A stretch of 64,000 nt of DNA, from assembly GCF_022134585.1 (NCBI RefSeq), contig NZ_JAKNCT010000003.1:169201-233200 (forward strand), in the 5' to 3' direction. Below the pieces are notes generated by a model. It did no database searches, was not told the DNA's origin, and worked only from the letters and a program-made list of their open reading frames with translations. Position numbers and translations under genes: made by a program. Below are positions 25,266 through 32,748 of the stretch, piece after piece; position 1 is the stretch's first letter; the number at the start of each line of letters is the position of its first letter. Origin of the DNA: Mesosutterella porci (GTDB lineage Bacteria > Pseudomonadota > Gammaproteobacteria > Burkholderiales > Burkholderiaceae_F).

Positions 25266-25607
25266 ATGCCCAGATATCTTGCAGCTTTCCTGCTGACCGA
25301 CAAGGGGTACCGCGTCACTTTTCCCGACATTCCCGGGCTTGCGAGCTTTGGCGCCACGATTCAGGAGGCCTACGACAATGCGGCTGTCGCGCTGCGCAGG
25401 TGTCTGCAAAAGTTCCGCCGCCCGCTGCCGCCGGCCATGAAGAAAAAGGAGATTCTGAGCGCCCTTGAGCGCTCGGGCCTCGCACGCCAGGGCGTTCTGG
25501 TCCGTCCTGTCGATTCGTTCGACGCCGAAATCGTCGAGGCCTCAAACAGATTCAGGGCAAGCGAGAAAAGCCTTCTGTCCGGACTGCCTGCCTCCGGCGG
25601 CGATTAA
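25266..25607 (+). CDS. HicB-like protein without HicA partner
   Basis: A 113-residue protein whose first 45 residues (RVTFPDIPGLASFG followed by EAYDNAAVALRR) match the HicB partial RNase H-like fold. HicB antitoxins normally neutralise the HicA mRNA interferase encoded beside them. No HicA-like double-stranded RNA-binding ORF of 55-80 codons occurs on either side. The C-terminal half is charged and does not clearly read as a ribbon-helix-helix or helix-turn-helix DNA-binding domain. It may be a solitary regulator or a remnant. The ATG at 25266 follows GTGTGAAGA. Confidence 0.7.
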   Translation: MPRYLAAFLLTDKGYRVTFPDIPGLASFGATIQEAYDNAAVALRRCLQKFRRPLPPAMKKKEILSALERSGLARQGVLVRPVDSFDAEIVEASNRFRASEKSLLSGLPASGGD

Positions 25608-25718
25608 GCGGGGCTGCCCTTCGATGCGGGAACCCGCCGCTTCGCTCTCGGGCAGAGACGGAGCGCCCATGATCAATCACATGAATTAAGCCTCAAGGAT
25701 TAGTTGATCTAAGCCAAA

Positions 25719-25730
25719 GTTCGTACGAAC
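25719..25730. promoter_or_regulatory. perfect 12-base palindrome upstream of the respiratory operon
   Basis: GTTCGTACGAAC reads the same on both strands and lies 63 bases before the flavoprotein ATG. A weaker inverted repeat, TTAG-N5-CTAA, lies at 25700-25712. It is a candidate operator for the response regulator encoded by the operon or for another dimeric regulator; no binding data. Confidence 0.45.
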
Positions 25731-25793
25731 CCCTCCGGGAAAAATGAAATCGACGGGGCCTGAGATAAAAAGCCCGCAACCTGGAGAGAAGCT

Positions 25794-27277
25794 ATGACAA
25801 GAGAAATTTCACGCCGCAGCCTGATTAAGGCGAGCGTGGTCGGTGCCGCCGCTGCTGGCGCCGCGACCGTTTCCGGCGCTGCCTCCGCAGCCGAAAAGGG
25901 CAGAACCGAAACCTATGACGTGATTGTGATCGGGTGCGGGTGCGCCGGGATGGCAGCCGCAATCGAGGCAAAGAATGCCGGCGCAAGGTCTGCATTCTGG
26001 ACAAAATGCCGCGCCCCTCGGGCAATACGATCTTCTCGGGCGGCATCATCAACGCCGCCGGCACCTATGTTCAAAAACAGGAAGGCGTCAATGATTCTCT
26101 TGACGCCTTCTACGCCGATATGATGAAAGTCTCGCAGGACCGGGGCGATCCTGCTTTGACAAAAATGTATGTTGAAAAATCCGCGGAAGCCGTCCAGTGG
26201 CTGACCGGCGAGTGCGGGATCAAGTTCCGCAAGCTCGAAAAGGAATCCTGGCCCATGCTGCAGAGAGGCCATGTGGTCGACGGCCCCCTGAAGCCCCACG
26301 GCGCGCAGCTGGCAAAACAGATGCTCGATCGCGTCAAGGCGCTCGGAATCCCCGTCTTCTTCAACACCAAGGTGATTGAAATCACCCGCAGCGAGGTGCT
26401 TCACGCCACCGGAGTGAAGGCGGTCGACGAAGACGAAGAACTCGTGACATTCAAAGCCAGAGGCGGTGTCATCGTGTGCACCGGCGGCTTCCATAACAAC
26501 AAGGAGCTCATCTGCCGCTATATGGGCGGAGATGTCGCCTGGATGCCGATCCGCGGATCGACCTGCATCACGGGCGAGAACATCACGCTGACCGAGCCTT
26601 TCAATCCCATGTATGTCAATATGGATCAATTCCACGGCGGTCCGATTCACGGCCCGACGCGCGCCAATCCGTCCATCATGGTGAATTACGGCATTCTGGT
26701 CAAACAGGACGGGACTCGCTTCATCGACGAGGTCAATACCTACGTGTATGTCGCCAAAGCCATGCCGAAGCTCATACCGAACAACTGGGCCTTCATCATC
26801 ATTGATGATCAGGTTACGAACATTTCGACGGTTCAGGACCGCATCAACCGTTATCAAAGAAACCACGCGCCGATCTACACCGGGAACACAATCGCCGAAC
26901 TCGCGAGAAACGCCCACATTCCGGAAGCGACCCTGGTGAAAGTGGTGGATCAGTACAACGCCGCGATCAAGGCCGGCAAGGGCGGCACGCTCAATCCTCC
27001 CAACACGCTGAAAGGCGCACGGCTGCTTGTCAAGCCCCCGTTCCGCGCTTTCCCGTTCCAGGGCGGCATGACGGCCACTTTCGGCGGCCCGAAGATTTCA
27101 CTCAAAGGCGAAGTGCTCAACACTGAGGGCCGGCCGATCCCTGGCCTTTATGCGGCAGGCAACGCAATCGGCGGCCTCCTTTACAAGGACTACATCGGCG
27201 GCTCCCAGCTCTGCGCGGCGATCATCTGGGGGCGCGAATCCGCCCGCAGCGCCGCTGCCCGGGCCAAAAAAGCCTGA
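25794..27277 (+). pseudogene. Tat-exported FAD-binding flavoprotein (fumarate reductase-like superfamily), single-base frameshift
   Basis: A periplasmic flavoprotein of the FAD_binding_2 family. The N-terminus has a twin-arginine signal (SRRSLIKAS) and an alanine-rich stretch, then VIVIGCGCAGMAA, the GxGxxG dinucleotide fold. Near 25984/25985 one base is missing: the first frame reads to a stop at 26123, while the rest (from KVCILDKMPRPSG) continues in the next frame to 27277. About 430 codons downstream stay intact, so the break is recent or a sequencing error. The HxPT and catalytic Arg positions of fumarate reductase are not kept; the C-terminal motif is DYIGGSQL, nearer to TcuA or ketosteroid dehydrogenase types. 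The substrate is unknown. Confidence 0.85.
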
Positions 27278-27298
27278 CGGGCTGAACTGAACCGCACC

Positions 27299-27333
27299 GG
27301 GGATTAAATCGGCTTCTGCGCGGTTTAATCCCC
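27299..27333 (+). other. hairpin between flavoprotein and cytochrome genes
   Basis: A perfect ten-base stem GGGGATTAAA/TTTAATCCCC with a 15-base loop. No T run follows, so it probably is not a terminator. It could set the relative mRNA levels of the flavoprotein and the downstream cytochrome and regulators. Confidence 0.55.
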
Positions 27334-27363
27334 TACCCTTTTCCTACCGGTAAGACTGCAAGT

Positions 27364-27723
27364 ATGATTTCCAAAATTTCCGCTTTGGCCCTGTCAGCGG
27401 CCCTGGCCTTTACTCTGTCGATGCCTTCCTACGCAGCAGGCGAAGGCCCCTTCCTGGCAGACCGGCACGTCAAGGCCGGGGTGCAGTGCTCCGGCTGCCA
27501 CAAGGAGAACCCGCCCGCAAAAAAGGTCAAGACATCGCAATGCCAGAGCTGCCACGGCGACTACTCGAAGCTGAAAGAGCGCACCAAGGACATGAAGCCC
27601 AACAATGTTCACGACAATCACCTGGGAGAACTGGACTGCCGCGAATGCCATCAGGGTCACAAGGCCGACAAGCTCGTCTGCAGCCAGTGCCACCAGTTCC
27701 AGTTCACAATGCCTAAAAAGTGA
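27364..27723 (+). CDS. periplasmic tetraheme cytochrome c (flavocytochrome c3 heme-domain type)
   Basis: A 119-residue secreted cytochrome. A Sec signal peptide (about 1-24, ending PSYA) precedes four CxxCH heme sites at residues 42-46, 60-64, 92-96 and 106-110. Extra histidines (35, 83, 86, 99) can act as distal ligands. The size and heme spacing match the heme domain of Shewanella-type flavocytochrome c, here encoded separately from its flavoprotein. It would carry electrons from a membrane quinol dehydrogenase to the flavoprotein. Its stop overlaps the kinase GTG start (GTGA, 27720-27723), so the sensor is translationally coupled to it. Confidence 0.93.
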   Translation: MISKISALALSAALAFTLSMPSYAAGEGPFLADRHVKAGVQCSGCHKENPPAKKVKTSQCQSCHGDYSKLKERTKDMKPNNVHDNHLGELDCRECHQGHKADKLVCSQCHQFQFTMPKK

Positions 27724-29546
27724 CGACACAGACATCGTTAAAAATCACTTTCAGCGTTTTCCTCGGCTTCGCGGCTCTGTTCTCAACTTCGGCCTGTGAA
27801 GCCGCAAGGAAGCCTCTTTTCGTCGGAACTGTCAATTTCGTCCGACCGACAGAAAAGGCAACGATCATTGAGGCCACCGTCGAGAGCCTGAGAAAAGGGT
27901 TCAGTGACCGCGACGTCCGAATGGTCGAAATTCCCGTCAGCCGGCTCGACGATGCCCTCAATGACGGGAAAATCGACATCTTCATCACGAGCGCAGGACA
28001 GTCCTTCCGGCTTCAGCAGAAACACGGAACCCGGGTCCTGGGAACTCTCGTGACGAAAAACTACCCGGATCCCAATCACAGCGAAGGTGCCGCCATTTTT
28101 GTCCGCAGGAATTCCTCCCTGCAAACCCTGAAAGACCTCAAAGGAAAGAGCCTGATTGCGAACACGCCCGTTGCATTCACAGGCTTTCACGTTCCCATGG
28201 GGGAAATAGCAAAAATAGACGCCGACTGGGAGAATTTCTTTTCATCCATGCAGTTCGTCGGCGGGGGAGCCGCCCTCGGCGAAGCCCTGGCCTCGGTCGC
28301 CGAGGGGCAGACCGACGCAGCTTTTGCGCGGCTCTGCTACTTTGAGACATGGGCCAAAAGTCACCCTGAGCTTGCCTCGAAGCTGCGCATCATCAACTCT
28401 CAAACGCAGAAGGGCGAAGCCTGCGTTCGATCGACCGAACTCTATCCTGACTGGACTGTCACGGCCACCGGCCGGCTGACGCCTGAAGAGGCGCGGACAG
28501 CCGCCCTGGCGATTATGAACATGCCTCCCGATGAGCATGGAAACACCTGGGGAGTCGCCACCGATTATCTGCATGTGGACCACCTCTACAGATCCCTGAG
28601 GCTCGGCAAGTACAGGTATCTGCGAGACTGGACCCTGACGCGCTTTCTGAATGAATACTGGCCGGCGCTCGCGCTGTTGCTGCTGTCGCTGCTGGGGCTG
28701 ATTCTCCATTCCTGGCGGACGGGCTACCTCGTCAGGCGCCGGACCAGCCAGCTGCAGGCCCTGATGGCCAGGCAGAATGATCTGCAGGAAAAAGCGAGGG
28801 AAGCCTCCGAACATCTTGCTGCTCTTCAAAAAATGGGAGCGCTCGGACAGGTATCCGGAATGCTCGCTCACGAAATGAAGCAGCCGCTCGCAACCATTTC
28901 TTTTTACCTGGACGGCCTGAAGCTGCTGCTCGGCAAGGGAGTGATCGGCCCTGAAGACCACCTGAAGGAGCCGCTTGAAGAAATCGAACGGCAGACGAAG
29001 AAAGCCAACGACATTGTCGAACATGCCCGGCAGTACGCAAGGACTGCCAAAAGCGGCAGCCGGCGCACCTGGGTGCATTTCTCCTCCGTCTTGAATCAGA
29101 CAATTGAAAATTACCGGGTCTCGCGAAGTCGCCCTCCGTTTATTCAGAAAGACCTTGCTGCAGCAGACGTATGGATTAAAGTCGATCCGCTGGAAATGGA
29201 GTGCGTGGTGTTCAACCTGCTTAAAAACGCAGGGGAAGCAGCAGAAACCGTCATGAAACCGACCCTGCGGATCCTGACCCGCCGGCAAGGGAACTGCGTC
29301 AGGGTCACTGTCATCGACAACGGTCCGGCTCTGACTGACGCGGACTTTCAAAAAATACTGAGACCCTCAGGTCCCAGCCTGAAAGCCGGGGGACTGGGAT
29401 TCGGGCTGTCCATTGTTCGCGGGCTGCTCGAGGCCTACGGCAGCAAGCTTGTCTTCGAGCGCAGGAGCGCGGGCGGACTCCAGGCAAGCTTTGAACTTCC
29501 CTGCCGCGATCAAAAGCCCCAGGAAAAGGAGAACCCAGTCTCATGA
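27720..29546 (+). CDS. sensor histidine kinase with PhnD-type periplasmic binding domain (TtrS-like)
   Basis: A 608-residue membrane sensor. After a signal segment (about 1-29), residues about 33-290 resemble a PhnD/phosphonate-type periplasmic binding protein (LFVGTVNFVRPTEK; DLKGKSLIANTP), as in the tetrathionate sensor TtrS. One transmembrane helix lies near 317-337, then a coiled coil and the kinase: H-box MLAHEMKQPLATI with His384, N-box NLLKNAGEA near 499, G1 DNGPAL (usually DNGPGL) and G2 GLGFGLSI. It overlaps the cytochrome and the regulator genes by four bases each. The likely ligand is the substrate or product of the flavoenzyme; its identity is unknown. Confidence 0.88.
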   Translation: MTTQTSLKITFSVFLGFAALFSTSACEAARKPLFVGTVNFVRPTEKATIIEATVESLRKGFSDRDVRMVEIPVSRLDDALNDGKIDIFITSAGQSFRLQQKHGTRVLGTLVTKNYPDPNHSEGAAIFVRRNSSLQTLKDLKGKSLIANTPVAFTGFHVPMGEIAKIDADWENFFSSMQFVGGGAALGEALASVAEGQTDAAFARLCYFETWAKSHPELASKLRIINSQTQKGEACVRSTELYPDWTVTATGRLTPEEARTAALAIMNMPPDEHGNTWGVATDYLHVDHLYRSLRLGKYRYLRDWTLTRFLNEYWPALALLLLSLLGLILHSWRTGYLVRRRTSQLQALMARQNDLQEKAREASEHLAALQKMGALGQVSGMLAHEMKQPLATISFYLDGLKLLLGKGVIGPEDHLKEPLEEIERQTKKANDIVEHARQYARTAKSGSRRTWVHFSSVLNQTIENYRVSRSRPPFIQKDLAAADVWIKVDPLEMECVVFNLLKNAGEAAETVMKPTLRILTRRQGNCVRVTVIDNGPALTDADFQKILRPSGPSLKAGGLGFGLSIVRGLLEAYGSKLVFERRSAGGLQASFELPCRDQKPQEKENPVS

Positions 29547-30184
29547 ACGAACTCAAGACCATTCAGGAAAAAGCTCTGATCCGGATTGTGGACGACGAAC
29601 AGGACCTCAGAAAAGGCCTGTCATTCCTGCTGGGATGCGCCGGATGGAAAAGCGCGGGCTACAAATCCGCCAAAGACTTTCTCAGAAACGACAGCCCGTC
29701 TGTACCAGGCTGCCTCATTCTGGATGTCCAGATGCCTGACATCAGCGGCATCGAGCTCCAGCATGAGATGATCAGGCGCAACAGCCCCCTGCCAGTCGTT
29801 TTCCTTTCGGGACACGGAGACATCGACATGGCGGTGCAGGCGATACAGGAGGGGGCCGTACATTTTCTGCAAAAGCCCGTCGACAGCGCGAGGCTCCTGG
29901 CAGTCATCGAGAAAGCGGTGCGGAAATCCCTTGAAGAAAGCCCTGTTGTGACTGACAGCACCTCGGCGCGGCACCGGCTCTCGCTGCTGACTGAACGCGA
30001 ACGGGAGGTCATCGGGCTCGTCGCGCAGGGGCTGTCCAGCCGTCAGATCGCGACTCGCTTCGGCATCAGCGAACGCACGGTGGAGGCTCACCGTTCTTCC
30101 GCAAACAAAAAGCTCCATGTCAGTTCCACTTCTGACGAACTGAAGGAACTTCTAAAGCAGGGTGAACAGTTCTCTGAGCCTTAA
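29543..30184 (+). CDS. FixJ/TtrR-type response regulator with LuxR helix-turn-helix
   Basis: A 213-residue two-component regulator. The receiver domain has the acidic pocket VDDEQ, phosphoacceptor Asp61 (CLILDVQMPD), Ser89 and Lys111 (FLQKPV). The C-terminal LuxR/FixJ HTH (about 145-205) includes LTEREREVIGLVAQGLSSRQIA and SERTVEAHRS. Its ATGA start overlaps the kinase stop, which makes a cognate pair near certain. FixJ-class regulators usually activate promoters as dimers, and a perfect palindrome lies upstream of the flavoprotein gene. A hairpin follows the stop. Confidence 0.92.
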   Translation: MNELKTIQEKALIRIVDDEQDLRKGLSFLLGCAGWKSAGYKSAKDFLRNDSPSVPGCLILDVQMPDISGIELQHEMIRRNSPLPVVFLSGHGDIDMAVQAIQEGAVHFLQKPVDSARLLAVIEKAVRKSLEESPVVTDSTSARHRLSLLTEREREVIGLVAQGLSSRQIATRFGISERTVEAHRSSANKKLHVSSTSDELKELLKQGEQFSEP

Positions 30185-30222
30185 AGTCAGGCGGAGCGCT
30201 TAAGAAAACAGGGCAAATGAAA

Positions 30223-30266
30223 AGGCCCGGGAGTGTGCGACGCTCGCAGCGTCTTGGCCGGGCCTT
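30223..30266 (+). terminator. nested hairpin after the respiratory operon
   Basis: Outer stem AAGGCCCGG/CCGGGCCTT encloses an inner GACGCT/AGCGTC stem, 39 bases after the regulator stop. There is little T enrichment after it, so termination efficiency is uncertain. Confidence 0.55.
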
Positions 30267-30420
30267 GTGGCGGAAACCAGCTTGATGAGGGTTTACTGAC
30301 CTCGTGGTTTCTCTGCCTTCGTGAATATGATCTCACAGCGCAGCCCCCGACGGCCAGAGGGCTTTTCCTGATGGCTGAATCGGTGCACTTCGCAGGAAAA
30401 TTAAAGAATTGTGCCGATTT

Positions 30421-30570
30421 TCACCCGATTGAAGCAAAGGACGCAGCGCCCTCGGCTTCATCGTCGTCGTCATCAAACCAGCTGATCTCCTCCCCCTCGT
30501 CCACCTCATCATCCTCGTCATCTTCAAAATCGATCTGTTCCTGCCGGCTCTCATGCTCGAACTCTGACAT
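30421..30570 (-). CDS. small acidic protein, unrecognised
   Basis: A 49-codon ORF starting MSEFEHESRQEQIDFEDDED, with a GGGAG ribosome site ten bases upstream. More than half of the residues are Asp or Glu, and there is no hydrophobic segment. GA-rich codons can give acidic ORFs by chance, but the ribosome site and lower GC favour a real gene. The frame is open far upstream (to 30834) without a better start. I do not recognise the family. Confidence 0.4.
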   Translation of the reverse strand: MSEFEHESRQEQIDFEDDEDDEVDEGEEISWFDDDDDEAEGAASFASIG

Positions 30571-30959
30571 TGCGGCTGCTCCCGTTGGATCTTCTGAACG
30601 TGAAGAAAAGTTAGCAGACAATTTTGACAAACCGGTTAAAAGCCCGAAGTCAGGCTTAAAAATCGCCGAGGGCTGATGCCGCTCCCAGGGAAAAGGCGGC
30701 CGGAGCGCTCGAAACGCTCCCGCTGCGAGTTCTCCGGGCTGAAGCGCCTTCCTGAAGAAGCCGCCCTTCTCCGGAGAAAAAAGCAGGAAGAGCGGTTTGA
30801 GAGGAGAAAGCCCGCGCTCAATTTTCACTTGCAAAACAGACCTCTGGGGTTGCCCGCGGGAAAAATTCCCTTTATTCTCCTTTCAGCCGGCTTTCTTTCC
30901 CCGGGCAGGCGGGAATCAGCCCGGCTTTCCAATCGTTCATCGCGCAGGGGGGTAGGGCT
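30571..30959. other. 389-base region with no recognised gene
   Basis: Open frames exist on both strands but none has a convincing start, composition or homology. An inverted repeat CCGGGC/GCCCGG lies at 30901-30924, just before the 30960 gene. I cannot assign a function to the rest. Confidence 0.5.
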
Positions 30960-31916
30960 ATGGAAACGTATGAGGCCGCTCACATGACGCTGGCCGACGC
31001 GGACTATATCGAGCGATACGGTTCACTTAACCGCGATGTGGCTCTTCCGGAGCCTTTCGGCTGGCTTGTCTCGCCGGAGGCCTCCGCCGACGACACCGCC
31101 GCGGCCAAAGCCCGGCTCACGCTGCTGTCCGTGCTGCCCGACGCGATCCAGAAGGCGCAGCCCAGCGGGAGGCGCACCCAGGGAGCCGATAAGACCGAGT
31201 TCACCGCGCTCGAATACCCGCCCCGTAAGGCCGGGCTTCCCGGTCTTTCGCTCTACCTGCGCCGCAGGCCGGGCGAGGAGAACTTCGAACTCTTCACGAC
31301 GGCGCCAGCCCTGCCCGGGACCCGGGCGGAAGCTGAGGTCATGGCCGTGCATGCTGACGCAAACGGCGTTTCAGGCGACGCCGCCCTTAAATTCGGCGAA
31401 ACCGTGTTCACCTGCGCGCTGCCGTATTTCTTCTATGACGGGGCCTTTCTCGAGCCCGGACTGAAATGCGAGTTCGAAGTCTCCGCCGTCGCTGTGGGCC
31501 AGAGCTTCGGCCTGGCCTCCGAGCTCGCCCCGGGGGAAGCCTTCAGCGTAAGCTCAGGCCCCTTTTATGAGGAGGCGCTGCAGGACTTCCTCTCGCAGCA
31601 CCCAGGCCTCGGCCGGGAAGCTCTGCCGGAAGTGAAAGTCTCCACGGAGAACCTTCAGCTCATCAGCCCGCACGGCAGCGACGCGTGCCTGATGGAGCTG
31701 CGCTGCAGGGCCGAAAAGGCCGCGAGGCTCGAATTCTTTTCTTCTGCCGTCCTGCGGCTGGACTGCGTCCTGGACCAGGCCTTCGGCGAAAAGCCTCTGG
31801 CGATCTATGCGGCGGAGACGCCCGAATGGAGCGCAGAAAAGCTCTCCGGGCAGTTTATCGCCGGTCTGTTCTGGGTCTCGGCCAGGCTTGTCCCGGAGTC
31901 GTTTCCGAAGCACTAG
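30960..31916 (+). CDS. hypothetical protein, 318 residues
   Basis: An unrecognised cytoplasmic-looking protein: no signal peptide, no transmembrane helix and no known motif. It is rich in Ala, Leu, Glu and aromatic residues (for example GETVFTCALPYFFYDGAF), and looks folded rather than disordered. Coding character is convincing: 957 bases open, with codon use like the neighbours. The ATG at 30960 follows a purine-rich AGGGGGGTAGGG ribosome site. A hairpin follows. No neighbour suggests a role; it lies between the respiratory regulon and two tRNA genes, in a stretch that differs from the usual betaproteobacterial order. Confidence 0.75.
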   Translation: METYEAAHMTLADADYIERYGSLNRDVALPEPFGWLVSPEASADDTAAAKARLTLLSVLPDAIQKAQPSGRRTQGADKTEFTALEYPPRKAGLPGLSLYLRRRPGEENFELFTTAPALPGTRAEAEVMAVHADANGVSGDAALKFGETVFTCALPYFFYDGAFLEPGLKCEFEVSAVAVGQSFGLASELAPGEAFSVSSGPFYEEALQDFLSQHPGLGREALPEVKVSTENLQLISPHGSDACLMELRCRAEKAARLEFFSSAVLRLDCVLDQAFGEKPLAIYAAETPEWSAEKLSGQFIAGLFWVSARLVPESFPKH

Positions 31917-31980
31917 CGCTTCCGGGCGCCGCGCGCTCCGCGCCCTTTTCCCGGCGCAGCCGCCCGAAGCGCATAAAGCA

Positions 31981-32011
31981 AAAGCCTGCAGATTTTCAAC
32001 CTGCAGGCTTT
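31981..32011. terminator. hairpin after the 318-residue gene
   Basis: An 11-base perfect stem AAAGCCTGCAG/CTGCAGGCTTT. Only three Ts follow on each side before other bases, so it may act weakly in both directions, including for the minus-strand tRNAs. Confidence 0.5.
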
Positions 32012-32052
32012 CAACGGATTTTCAAACGGGCGGCAGACGAAGGAAGATCAGC

Positions 32053-32129
32053 TGGCGGGGGTGGTAGGACTCGAACCTACGAATATCGGATTCAGAATCC
32101 GATGCCTTAACCAACTTGGCGACACCCCT
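32053..32129 (-). tRNA. tRNA-Gln (anticodon CTG)
   Basis: A 77-base cloverleaf with an encoded CCA end. The anticodon loop is TTCTGAA between a TCGGA/TCCGA stem; the T arm is GTAGG-TTCGAGT-CCTAC. Discriminator G73 fits glutamine. The first pair is A1-C72 (unpaired), consistent with the weak 1-72 pair that glutaminyl-tRNA synthetase opens. It is downstream of tRNA-Leu on the same strand. Confidence 0.93.
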
Positions 32130-32198
32130 GTCTTTTAAAGCACCGGTCGCTCGCGCTTCCGGCCCTCGCTTTCAACCGTCTGCTGACGCTTGAAATTC

Positions 32199-32283
32199 TG
32201 GTGCGGTCGATGAGAGTCGAACTCATATGGATTGCTCCGCCACCCCCTCAAAGTGGTGCGTCTACCAATTTCGCCACGACCGC
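32199..32283 (-). tRNA. tRNA-Leu (anticodon GAG)
   Basis: An 85-base class II tRNA with a long variable arm, encoded CCA and acceptor stem GCGGTCG/CGACCGC. The anticodon loop TTGAGGG gives GAG, reading CUU and CUC. G37 after the anticodon is a TrmD methylation site. The position just after secG is typical of Betaproteobacteria. Confidence 0.95.
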
Positions 32284-32338
32284 ATGAATTCTTAAAGATC
32301 CTGAAGCAGATTCATATCTGCGTCAGAGGTTATGTATT

Positions 32339-32722
32339 TTACCTCGGAATCTGATTTTGTGAAGGGGTATTAGGGATATTACTAGAATTAGCAGCCGGAG
32401 ACGAGGCATCCGCAGGAACCGAGGACACCGTGCCCAGCACGCCGCCGCCCTCAGCCTGGCGCTCGAGCTGGTTATGGCGGGCGAAGGCGCCCGAACCGAG
32501 CGTAATCGCAATCGTCGCGAGGAAGAAGATCGTCGCGACAATCCAGGTCATCTTGGACAGGAACGTGCCGGAGCCGGCTGCGCCAAAGAGAGAACCGGAG
32601 GCGCCGGAGCCGAAGGCCGCGCCCAGATCCGCGCCCTTGCCGTGCTGCAGAAGCACGAGAATCACCAGCGCAACGGCTGCGATCACCTGGACAGCCAGCC
32701 CAATGCTCATCAGAAGAGACAT
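32339..32722 (-). CDS. secG: protein translocase subunit SecG
   Basis: A small membrane subunit of the SecYEG translocon. Two transmembrane helices (about 6-26 and 55-77) flank the conserved loop QHGKGADLGAAFGSGAS. The ATG at 32722 follows an AAGAGGAAAG ribosome site. At 127 residues the protein has a longer Ser/Pro/Asn-rich C-terminal tail than E. coli SecG (110). It lies 26 bases after tpiA and before tRNA-Leu, the usual order; here the nuo operon that often follows is missing. Confidence 0.95.
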   Translation of the reverse strand: MSLLMSIGLAVQVIAAVALVILVLLQHGKGADLGAAFGSGASGSLFGAAGSGTFLSKMTWIVATIFFLATIAITLGSGAFARHNQLERQAEGGGVLGTVSSVPADASSPAANSSNIPNTPSQNQIPR

Positions 32723-32748
32723 GTCTTTCCTCTTAAAACCTAAGGTTG

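Noticed and set aside
25976..25993. Programmed ribosomal frameshift in the flavoprotein gene
   Set aside because: No slippery heptamer or stimulatory structure is apparent, and such flavoproteins are normally encoded in one frame.
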